DNA of 34,899 nt, taken from positions 33,155-68,053 of the forward strand of contig NW_003208895.1 in the NCBI RefSeq assembly GCF_000006405.1, given 5' to 3'. This document shows, one piece after another, positions 27,318-34,899 of this stretch. Made by a program: the position numbers and the translations under genes. Each line of letters starts with the position of its first letter. The first letter of the stretch is position 1. A model generated the notes under the pieces. The model was not told the origin of the DNA. It saw nothing but the letters and a program-made list of their open reading frames with translations, and made no database searches. Source of the stretch: Perkinsus marinus ATCC 50983 (Eukaryota > Perkinsozoa > Perkinsida > Perkinsidae).

Positions 27318-27532
27318 TGTAAGGGCACATCTGAACCATGATCTGCACGTCACCTGTCATAAGTCACGTGCACGCGTCTTACCTAAAATGACGTGCGCTA
27401 TTTGCATGAGACGCGACAGATGAGACGAGACAGATGTTGCTCGAGATACCTTAAGGATTTTATTCCGTTCGACGGTTTTTACCTATCTGGTGTCACCTAC
27501 ACTTCTATGTTGGGTTCTACAGTCCCCTCACA
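27318..27532 (+). repeat. 5' LTR (215 bp)
   Basis: It begins TGTAAGGGC and ends CCCCTCACA. I see no difference from the 3' LTR. Confidence 0.95.
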
Positions 27533-27534
27533 AA

Positions 27535-27551
27535 ATGGTGGACGTCTCTCC
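27535..27551 (+). other. Possible primer-binding site overlapping the start codon
   Basis: Three bases after the 5' LTR the sequence reads TGGTGGACGTC (from 27536). A TGG start fits the CCA end of a tRNA, the usual minus-strand primer. The same bases form codons 1-5 of the open frame. The priming tRNA is not identified. Confidence 0.4.
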
Positions 27552-30500
27552 CCTGACCGACAACTCCTCTTCGGTGACTCATCTACATGCCGATGTTACG
27601 CTCCCTTCCTGGGTACAATTAGCTCCGGCGTTGCAGGTCCAGGAAGTTCTCGACTCCACTGATTGGTTGGTGGTTGCCTGCGTCTCTGATGGTACATCGC
27701 AGTACATCTGGTGTGACATCGATGACATCCAAGTACCCGATATCCCTGTCCCTCGGGAGCACCCTAAGCTTACGTCGGCTCCCGACCCCGTGAAGGCCGA
27801 AGCCGTCCGCCTCGTCGATGAGATGCTCACGGTTGGTAAACTATCACATCCTCCCCCTGGCTTACACCTCCGTGCCGTCACCAACTACTATCCTGTGGTT
27901 GGCAAGCGCGTTAGGCCTGTGTTCCCCTCGCTACAGGTGAACCGTGGCTTGAACCGCTTGCTACGGTCCATCCGGTTTCGTCAGTCGCCTCTCACCGAGC
28001 TCAAAACTGGTCTGCGTGGGTGTGTCCACGCAATATCCATGGACGTGCGAGACGCCTTCATGCAACTCCGTGCTGGAGTTGGGTTGCAGAGGTTTCCCGG
28101 CCTCTATCACCGGGGCGGCACCCTTGTTTTTACGAGGGTGCCGTACGGCCTCGCTATCTCGCCCCACATTCTAGAGGTGGCAGTCCGGCATGTGGTCGGC
28201 CGTCTGATTACTGCGGGGGTGCTCCCGGACTGCCAGGTTAAGGTCTTGCATTATATGGACGACGTCTTTCTTCTGTCTAGACGGTCACTTACTCCTACTG
28301 AGGTCTCCACGCTTACCGGCCGAGTTGTTGACCTTTTTGCCCGCTACTCGCTCCCCATGTCACCTAAGAAGACAATCGTCCTGTTCGATACCGCTAAGGT
28401 GAACGCCCTCGGCCTTGAGTACATCGACCACGGCAAGTTCGTCCGATTTCCTTTACCTCGCTGGCAAGCACTATTCCACATTGACCTTGACCGTACTTGG
28501 ACATATCGCACTGTTCTGTCTCACCTTGGCATGTTGACTGCCGAGTCCGACGTCTTGCCCGAGCACTGTCTGGAGCAGCGCAATCTGCTGCAAGGTTTGC
28601 TCGCTTCCGAGCGGCACCGCTTGCAGAGGGCGTGGACGGATACTATCAGCCCAACCCTCTGTGCCTTGCTTCATGACTGGCTCACTACCTATCGTGGCTA
28701 TGCCGAACCTCCTCCTCTTTGCCGCTTCATCAACGCTGCCTTGCCTATCACGGTCTATACTGACGCCAGCCAGTACGCCTTAGCCTATAAGATCTACCAA
28801 GACGGACATCTCATCTTGCAGGGCCAACGCGTCCTGCGACGTCGTACTGAGCGAACTTTACATGCCAACGTTCTTGAACTCTACGCTGTTTACTTTGCTC
28901 TGTCCCGGCTGATCCTCTACGAGAGCCTTGCCAAGGTCCACTTTGCGCATCTGACCCTCTTCACTGACAACAAGACCGCACTCTCCTGCTTACGTACCCT
29001 TCGAACCAAGTCCACAAATCCGGTTGGGCAACAGGCCTTTCTAAAACGTAAGCTAGGACAATGCATAGAATTGGTTGGCCTGGTACGGTTTAATACTATT
29101 CGGTTCGACTACGTTGACACTAAGGCCAATCCTGCTGATTCCGCTACGCGTTCACCATTGACCGAGAGATTGCTTGACCGCCTCGATAACCCGCTGTCTA
29201 CCTCTACTACATCTGGCCAGAAGTTGTCTGCCGACTTGGGTGAACACCCTGCTGCTGTTACATCTCTGGTACAAAGAGCTGCTATCCTACAAGTCCTGCC
29301 AACGCCTTGGCTGGCCACAGACCTTGTGTCTGCTATCCAAGATTATCGGCGCTTGCATCGTCTCTTCCACGCTTTCAGGCCTACCGGCGATCAGTCCGAC
29401 CTGCCCGCTGACCTGTGCTTCTTCCGAGCTCGACAGCGCGACTCGTCCCGACTATCTGAGTATGTTGACTACCTGTCTAGTCCTTCCCGGGGGCACCACC
29501 TATCCTTGCGTAAAGCTACCCAGCACCTGGTGGTCAGTCCTTCCGGTTTACTCCTCCGGCATGTGCTCTACGACGTTTATGGCCAAATCGTCCCTCAGGT
29601 GGTCTTACACGACGATGATCACAAGTCGCTCATTCACGACATTATTCATCATTTTCACTGTGTCGGCGGTCATCCTGGTATAAAGGCTACTCGACATCTT
29701 GTCGAGCGTTACTTCTGGTCCCCGAAGCTCCGACACGCTGTCCGACGTTATGTTAAGCAGTGCCAGCCGTGCCTTCTCACCCAACAGTCCCAAGCCTGGC
29801 ATGTGCCTAGTTCCTACCCGGCCCCGTCACGGCCTTTCCAGACCTTGGGTCTGGACCTTACTGGTCCATACCACACGGCTGTGTGGCATACTGCGTCTTT
29901 CAGGGTTTTGCTCACGGCGACTGATCTCCTAACGAAATATACCGTACTGATTCCACTAGCCAATGGCACCTTGCCGGAGGTCCTGCATGGTCTACGAAGC
30001 GTCACCTGGTCCTATGGAGTACCAGCCACCATAGTGTGTGATAATGCAAAGGTCTTTTCGAGCCCTACTTTTGCCCGCTTCTTGCGGGAGTATGATATCC
30101 GTATATACCATACCCCACCACTAGCCCCATTTTATGGGGGTTGGTTTGAACGCGTACATCGTACGATGGGTATGGTCCTTCGTCGGTTACTGCTATCGCG
30201 GCCTACTGACTGGTTGACTCTGCTGCCTGAGACGCAATGGGTCTTGAATCATGTCCGTCAACAGGAGTACGGCGCTTCACCTCATGAACTTCTCTTCGGC
30301 TACTCTGACAACTTACACTTTCTCCACGCTGCTCTCGAAGCTGTTGACGACCCGGTACCTTCTGACGCTGTTGAGAAGCACTTATATGGTCATCGTCGAC
30401 TGCTGCAGGAATTTTGTCGACTGTGGGAGGATCAACACACTGCTACTCGACTTGCACTCCAACGCCGTGCCACGCTTGGGCCGCAACTGTGTCAAGGAAA

Positions 30501-31221
30501 TGTTGTATATCGTTTCCGCCCTGCTGCCTACAAGCTCACGACTGGTTGGGATGGCCCCTACACAGTCTTGGAACGGCTGACTGATGTTATTTACCTGCTT
30601 CAGGATCCTCGGGATTCTGCTCATACACTTCGTGAGCATGTTCACAACTTGTATTTAGTTCCTGCGACGCACGATGCGGCTCCTCATGTCGACGCTTCTC
30701 CAGCTGCGACTCTTCACGACGACGCTTCTCCCGCTGACGGTACACCTGGGTCTGCCGTTCTGCAGGATGCTACATCTCCCGATGATGACATAGCTAGTGC
30801 TGGTTCTGGCTCTACTGCTGATCCTGCCCCCGTGTTGTCGTCGCCTACAGTGGCACCTACCCCTTCTCGCTTTTCCACTTCGTCGAGTCGTCCTAAGCAG
30901 GTCTTGTTCAAGGTCAATGAGACTGTCATTTTCACCAAAGGAGGGGTTGCATATGTTGGTCAGATTACATCTATCACTCCAACCTGTTACTTGATACACC
31001 TCTTGGATTCGACGACGGATGGTTCTTGGAGGTTCAAGTGGGTTGACAGCTCCACCGGACAAACATGGGTGACGGATTCACAACCTACTGGTCAAGCTGA
31101 AGGTGACATTTTGGAGATTCCGTTCACTGTAAAATTAATAAGATTTACTTTGACCCCAAGTCGCAGTACTACACGTAGCTCTAGTGCTCTGTTAAAATCA
31201 TTCCATTATAAAAAACAATAA
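27535..31221 (+). CDS. pol: LTR-element Pol (RT, RNase H, integrase, Tudor/chromo-like tail)
   Basis: A 1228-residue protein counted from the ATG at 27535; an open frame extends 15 codons upstream into the LTR. The RT core includes SMDVRDAFMQL and HYMDDVFLLS (catalytic YMDD, about 28240-28280). RNase H has VYTDASQYALA, NVLELYAVY and FTDNKTALS. Integrase has a zinc motif HCVGGHPG..CQPC, then LGLDLTGPY, VCDNAKVFSS and GGWFERVH for its Asp-Asp-Glu triad. A GPYTVLERL segment ends integrase, an acidic Ala/Ser/Asp-rich linker follows, and the C-terminus (about 30898-31077) reads as a small beta barrel. The protein copies and integrates the element. No protease or Gag is seen, so particle formation must rely on something else. 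Confidence 0.9.
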   Translation: MVDVSPLTDNSSSVTHLHADVTLPSWVQLAPALQVQEVLDSTDWLVVACVSDGTSQYIWCDIDDIQVPDIPVPREHPKLTSAPDPVKAEAVRLVDEMLTVGKLSHPPPGLHLRAVTNYYPVVGKRVRPVFPSLQVNRGLNRLLRSIRFRQSPLTELKTGLRGCVHAISMDVRDAFMQLRAGVGLQRFPGLYHRGGTLVFTRVPYGLAISPHILEVAVRHVVGRLITAGVLPDCQVKVLHYMDDVFLLSRRSLTPTEVSTLTGRVVDLFARYSLPMSPKKTIVLFDTAKVNALGLEYIDHGKFVRFPLPRWQALFHIDLDRTWTYRTVLSHLGMLTAESDVLPEHCLEQRNLLQGLLASERHRLQRAWTDTISPTLCALLHDWLTTYRGYAEPPPLCRFINAALPITVYTDASQYALAYKIYQDGHLILQGQRVLRRRTERTLHANVLELYAVYFALSRLILYESLAKVHFAHLTLFTDNKTALSCLRTLRTKSTNPVGQQAFLKRKLGQCIELVGLVRFNTIRFDYVDTKANPADSATRSPLTERLLDRLDNPLSTSTTSGQKLSADLGEHPAAVTSLVQRAAILQVLPTPWLATDLVSAIQDYRRLHRLFHAFRPTGDQSDLPADLCFFRARQRDSSRLSEYVDYLSSPSRGHHLSLRKATQHLVVSPSGLLLRHVLYDVYGQIVPQVVLHDDDHKSLIHDIIHHFHCVGGHPGIKATRHLVERYFWSPKLRHAVRRYVKQCQPCLLTQQSQAWHVPSSYPAPSRPFQTLGLDLTGPYHTAVWHTASFRVLLTATDLLTKYTVLIPLANGTLPEVLHGLRSVTWSYGVPATIVCDNAKVFSSPTFARFLREYDIRIYHTPPLAPFYGGWFERVHRTMGMVLRRLLLSRPTDWLTLLPETQWVLNHVRQQEYGASPHELLFGYSDNLHFLHAALEAVDDPVPSDAVEKHLYGHRRLLQEFCRLWEDQHTATRLALQRRATLGPQLCQGNVVYRFRPAAYKLTTGWDGPYTVLERLTDVIYLLQDPRDSAHTLREHVHNLYLVPATHDAAPHVDASPAATLHDDASPADGTPGSAVLQDATSPDDDIASAGSGSTADPAPVLSSPTVAPTPSRFSTSSSRPKQVLFKVNETVIFTKGGVAYVGQITSITPTCYLIHLLDSTTDGSWRFKWVDSSTGQTWVTDSQPTGQAEGDILEIPFTVKLIRFTLTPSRSTTRSSSALLKSFHYKKQ
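30898..31077 (+). other. Tudor/chromo-barrel-like C-terminal domain of Pol
   Basis: About 60 residues after the acidic linker read FKVNETVIFT, GGVAYVGQITSI, YLIHLLDS, SWRFKWVDSSTG. The alternation of short hydrophobic strands with G-x-A-Y-V-G-Q-I and an aromatic-rich end resembles Tudor or chromo-barrel folds. By analogy with chromoviruses it could direct integration. This is a by-eye resemblance only. Confidence 0.35.
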
Positions 31222-31326
31222 CTTTGATAACCATGTTCATGTCAATAGTATATTGCCTTTATCTACCTTTATGATCATGATAACTCTTCATTGATATATA
31301 TTTTGTTGTACTCGCCCGACTCATTT
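31222..31326. other. AT-rich spacer between pol and the polypurine tract
   Basis: About 105 bp without coding content. It contains TTGATATATATTTTG. Confidence 0.6.
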
Positions 31327-31342
31327 CGAGGGGTGGGAATGT
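31327..31342 (+). other. Polypurine tract before the 3' LTR
   Basis: CGAGGGGTGGGAATGT lies directly before the LTR, as expected for the plus-strand primer of an LTR element. Confidence 0.7.
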
Positions 31343-31557
31343 TGTAAGGGCACATCTGAACCATGATCTGCACGTCACCTGTCATAAGTCACGTGCACGC
31401 GTCTTACCTAAAATGACGTGCGCTATTTGCATGAGACGCGACAGATGAGACGAGACAGATGTTGCTCGAGATACCTTAAGGATTTTATTCCGTTCGACGG
31501 TTTTTACCTATCTGGTGTCACCTACACTTCTATGTTGGGTTCTACAGTCCCCTCACA
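31343..31557 (+). repeat. 3' LTR (215 bp)
   Basis: Base-for-base the same as 27318-27532 by eye. It is followed by CCAT, the second copy of the target site. Confidence 0.95.
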
Positions 31558-31561
31558 CCAT
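31558..31561. other. Target-site duplication CCAT, right
   Basis: Matches 27314-27317. After it the hAT gene of repeat copy B resumes with TGACTTCGGG. Confidence 0.9.
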
Positions 31562-31942
31562 TGACTTCGGGATAGTAGTGCCCCACAACACCGATGAAGG
31601 ATCTCCGCGAAGAGCGAGCCCACACGTCAATGGTCAATTCAATGCTGGGTATCTCCTTAAGTGTATCTATGAAAACCATGTGCAACCTTAAGTGCATTCA
31701 ATACGCCTACTTGCAGTGTTAGTTGCATGAGCTTTTACCCTTCTTGTAAGCTCTCTGCCGAGTGACCGCCGAGATGGCACTTCGAATGATGTCCTTAGGG
31801 CTAGAACAAATCGTCGGAACCCTCTGCTGTTTACGGTCATCAATGGTAAACCCGATTCGATGATAAGATCGGTGACTGTCGAAAGATAACATACCCGAAT
31901 CCCTCCGTCTTCAGTCCTCTCAGCGAGTCGACCTGTCTGCAC
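31558..31942 (-). pseudogene. hAT transposase, 5' part (copy B), right of the LTR insertion
   Basis: This continues the copy-B hAT gene beyond the LTR element. It matches copy A 344-728 almost base for base, with the same DLIIESGLP and VPSRRSLGRE segments and the start of the ELTIDVWARSS region. It is separated from the middle of the same gene by 4.24 kb of inserted retroelement. Confidence 0.8.
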
Positions 31943-32271
31943 TTCAGCTCGTGGGCTCTGACCCCGCTCAAGCTTCCTCTGCTCACTTACAAAACTTTCT
32001 TACACCGAGGACATTCCACTTGGGTATCGCCAAGCTTCCTCCATTTCGGAAATTCCCGCTCGAGTACTGTCGCCTTGCGCGGTGGCCTATAGCAAGCTGG
32101 AACACTAAACTGAAGAAAATAAATACTAACTGCGGTAACCGACACCTAACTCAAAAGTTCATTCATTGAAGCACCTTCCGGATTTGCACGCCAAGTCTGC
32201 AAGTCAGCACAGATGCCGTCACGGTGCCGTGATCATTACGGTGCGCTTTACGGTGACCGTGCCGTAAACCT

Positions 32272-32293
32272 TACGGTACGGTACCGTACCGTA
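32272..32293. repeat. 22-bp perfect palindrome in an ACGGT-rich patch (copy B)
   Basis: This is identical to the palindrome at 1055-1076. The flanking patch differs from copy A by three one-base length changes, all in GG or CC pairs: copy B reads ACGGTG where copy A reads ACGTG (twice), and AACCTT where copy A reads AACTT. Confidence 0.85.
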
Positions 32294-33395
32294 GATTTGC
32301 CCACCTCTAGTTATGGGAGTACACTGATAGGTAGAATATCAGGCGTAATGAACCCAAACACTAGAGGTACACAAGGCTGCATCGGCCATAGGGAAATAGA
32401 AGATTTGTACAGAATACGAACCTTCATCAGTAGTGAGAAGAATACTATATACGCTTGAAGAATGTATATACTTAGCAGCATATTGTGGTAAGTTAACACA
32501 AGCAAGATAGGAATGTAGATAAGTCGTAATAACATTGGAATGGAAAGAGATAAGACTACAGCTTAAAGGCTTAATACAGCTTAGCTCGAACCGATCAGTA
32601 TGATATAACTAATATATCGATTACCATGGTGAGCGCGATTGTCATCATATCACACATATACTGCTATATATACTATATATGCTGTATATACTTATACCTA
32701 CTGAGTCTTGCCACGAGACCGTTACAAAGATAAACGAAACGTTGGAGACGAAGCGTGGAAAGATGTATCCAACGGAGCGATGTTTATCATCTTCATCATC
32801 ATTATTTACAATATCATGTGAACAAATCACCCAATTATAACCGGACACCGCTCTAGGAAAGTACACTGGTGAATAAACGTAGCAGATCATAATACAGTAG
32901 AGCAACGACGTTGCCGCCTCGCAGAGCAACGACTACACCATCTCCTGATCTATTTCAGGAACTACAATCTCTTCAAGTTCATATATCGCCGATTCAATTT
33001 CTGATGATCAATGTTGTTCCGATTCCGTTTCACATTTTTCCACTTCAATTTCATTCTTTTCCAAGTCAATTTCGAAGACATACAAAAATCGACCCACTCG
33101 TTATGAACGAAGCAACTGGTGGTGCTCCCATCGAATACGAAACCAGTTGTGGAACATGTACGTGGACGAAAATATCCACATTTTCCGTCCAATTCTCCCC
33201 TCTTTTCCAACCATCTCGGAAACTTTCTTGGGTTTATTGTGTGTAAAAAACTTCGAGAACGCATATGCCAGGATGTGAGTGTAGTACACTCAGTGTACAC
33301 ACTCACAAAAACGCTCAAAAAATCCACCAGACTGTATGGAACAATGCTGGAGCTCTCCGAGACGCTGGAAGTCTTGGAGAATGCCGAGGGGAAGC

Positions 33396-33638
33396 ATGGA
33401 AAGGTGGTTGGTCCTATTACTAGTCCTGATTACTGCGACTTCAGAGATGATCTTAGGAAATATGTGTGAGGAAAAGGCTCTCGGAGTCTCGGGAAAGAAT
33501 AGTGCCGACACTATTGGCCCAACAGTCGCCACTGCAGCGGAGTGGGTCAACAGCGGAATAAGGCTGGAAGAAGATGCCACCTACTCTGAGCGCACAGCGG
33601 GGCTGTGGATGCGCTACCTTTGGAGATTCATGTTGTAG
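33396..33638 (+). CDS. Possible small secreted protein (copy B)
   Basis: This is the same 80-residue frame with an N-terminal signal-peptide-like segment as at 2180-2422. I see no coding difference between the copies. Function is unknown and it may not be a real gene. Confidence 0.3.
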   Translation: MERWLVLLLVLITATSEMILGNMCEEKALGVSGKNSADTIGPTVATAAEWVNSGIRLEEDATYSERTAGLWMRYLWRFML

Positions 33639-34899
33639 AATGTCTCAAAGTCTCCTTCCCTGTAGTGTTCCCCCAACTAAGCTCGCAACATGCTCGAACA
33701 GTTGCAACTTAGATGTTTCCCACTTGCACTCATGATAATGGTGACGATAACTTTCGTTGTTTAGTTGAGTGAGGAGTTAGGGTATTTGGGCTGGATACTC
33801 GGAGCTTATCCAAACGAAGCTATTGTTGGGGATACAAGATCTGTAGCTCTTCGTGATTTCTCGAGATAAGCTAAGCACCAATATCCCCAACCCGAGTATC
33901 TAGCAGCGCTAAAGACAGACTTCTCCGTAATCGACCTATATAAGAGATGGCGATCAAGATAGGTGCATTCTCTTAACATCCCATATACATAAGAAGTCTG
34001 CATTGCGCCTCCCCCGCAACCTTTTAACGGGTGGGTAGGGCAGGGTGAACACTCAGGTATCGTCCCCATATCCCATTCCCGCCTACATTTCAGTCGAACT
34101 TTGAACTTGCCCAATGAATTGACCACGTCAACAAAGACATTGTACGTAGATGGCCACGATCGACCTGATGCAGTCGCTGACCGATCCAGGCTGGCGGGGG
34201 AGCTTGTCGGGGTGGATGCGGAGCTGATGTGTTCGGAGGACGGGACCCTGAGGTTATGACAATCTGCAGAGGCGGAGTTTGTTCTCGTCTCACAAGATCG
34301 AGAAATCTATCCTGCAAAAACCAATCCAGTCGCTTTTGGTCTGATGAGAACTTCAGAAAGCTTCAGGCAAGGCCTGCTGGGAGGAGGGTGATGTCGTCGA
34401 ACCTCCTATCTGAGGTGTACGGTCTCACCCGCCATCCAGAAATGGCAGAACGTGCTGGCCCGCTCTTAGATGTTGGAATCGATGGTTGTAGCACCACTGA
34501 CCGGGATCACCGCCGAATGATGACTACTCAGATCCAGAATCTTAACGGGAGCTCTTGGTGTATTTCGCCCAGAGTATTCTTGAAGGTTTCCCATATGCCA
34601 CTCTCGAACATGTCTGGCCTCAAAACGATAATAATATACTTAACAGATCCTTACCGAGAATTCCACGTGAGATTGGTCGCAGTAGCGACAGAATTAGGGT
34701 GGTCGGCAAATAGTTTGTCGAGTGTTGGATTGACTTGGGCATTGCAAGGGCTCGACTTTAACTATAGGCGCCAAGGCACTCATTCTGTCGAGGACCAAAA
34801 TTGACCTGCTGGGACAAGAAATGGGTCAGAAATTGCAGCCGATAACGAGCCTCTAACCGCGAGCGATGGGAGGACTCGGATCTCAGCAATATCAATCCA

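Larger units (their letters stand above)
27318..31557 (+). mobile_element. Compact pol-only LTR retrotransposon (looks whole, very young)
   Basis: The 4240-bp element has identical 215-bp LTRs with TG..CA ends, a 4-bp target duplication, a polypurine tract before the 3' LTR and one long open frame. The frame encodes RT, RNase H and integrase with no Gag zinc knuckle, capsid-like region or aspartic protease visible. LTR identity and the empty site in the other repeat copy point to very recent insertion. Domain order RT-RNase H-integrase fits BEL/Pao or Ty3. The NPADSATRSP motif after RNase H and the APFYGGWFERVHR motif in integrase lean towards BEL/Pao, but family placement is uncertain. Confidence 0.9.
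26971..34899. repeat. Long direct repeat, copy B (carries an LTR-element insertion)
   Basis: This is the second copy of the 3.68-kb repeat at the window start. It is collinear from 26971 to 27317, is interrupted by an LTR retrotransposon at 27318-31557, and resumes at 31558 (the CCAT target duplication) to the window end. The internal offset changes only through a few one-base indels. The insertion therefore came after the two copies arose, or distinguishes two alleles. Confidence 0.95.
31943..34899. other. Remainder of repeat copy B
   Basis: Counterpart of 729-3684. No further gene is recognised beyond the palindrome, the possible small secreted ORF, the compound inverted repeat (33794-33900) and the unassigned 191-residue frame (34229-34804). 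Confidence 0.6.

Noticed and set aside
1-34899. Terminal direct repeats as evidence for a circular molecule
   Set aside because: A circular molecule read past its start would give identical ends. Here one end holds a 4.24-kb LTR element with target duplication that the other lacks, so the ends are distinct copies or alleles.
1-34899. tRNA, rRNA or spliced-leader genes
   Set aside because: I looked for spliced-leader-like and conserved rRNA segments and saw none. A tRNA covariance search would be needed to exclude tRNAs.

Overview
The window looks like a transposon-rich, gene-poor stretch of a protist nuclear genome. The reasons are short introns with GT..AG ends inside transposase genes, LTR retroelements, hAT and MULE DNA transposons, and one secreted pepsin-like protease. 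There are no operons, no bacterial gene density, and I recognise no rRNA or tRNA gene. The mix resembles a perkinsid alveolate (Perkinsus-like); that is inference from general familiarity, not from a diagnostic sequence. A 100-N scaffold gap lies at 11283-11382.

Layout. (1) 1-3684 and 26971-34899 are two direct copies of one segment, differing at only a handful of positions by eye. Each carries part of a minus-strand hAT transposase gene, a 22-bp ACGGT palindrome, a large inverted repeat and a possible small secreted ORF. (2) 3766-11282 is a minus-strand Ty3/gypsy-type LTR element with gag, a long pol, a small membrane-type ORF in the env position and a candidate 3' LTR; its 5' end falls in the gap. 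(3) 11383-12752 is the tail of another LTR-element polyprotein carrying an 11-copy 45-bp minisatellite. (4) 13631-19610 is a MULE transposase gene (zinc-binding N-terminus, DDE core, SWIM finger, Ser/Asp/Glu-rich tail) split by a nested hAT element at about 15450-18650, followed by tail-derived tandem repeats. (5) 20250-24490 holds no gene I can recognise. (6) 24496-25623 is the one clear host-type gene, a pepsin-family aspartic protease with a signal peptide. (7) 25674-26625 is a 952-bp element with 118-bp terminal inverted repeats lying 50 bp upstream of the protease ATG and cutting the hAT copy. (8) 27318-31557 is a very young LTR element (identical 215-bp LTRs, 4-bp target duplication) inserted in the hAT gene of the second repeat copy.

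The most unusual item is the last: a compact, apparently whole LTR element whose single open frame codes RT, RNase H and integrase but shows no Gag or protease. Its start codon is 2 bp from the 5' LTR, so the likely primer site overlaps the start of the ORF, and the protein ends in a small domain resembling a Tudor or chromo barrel. Almost everything else is transposons nested in or joined to other transposons, so the region records a clear insertion order.
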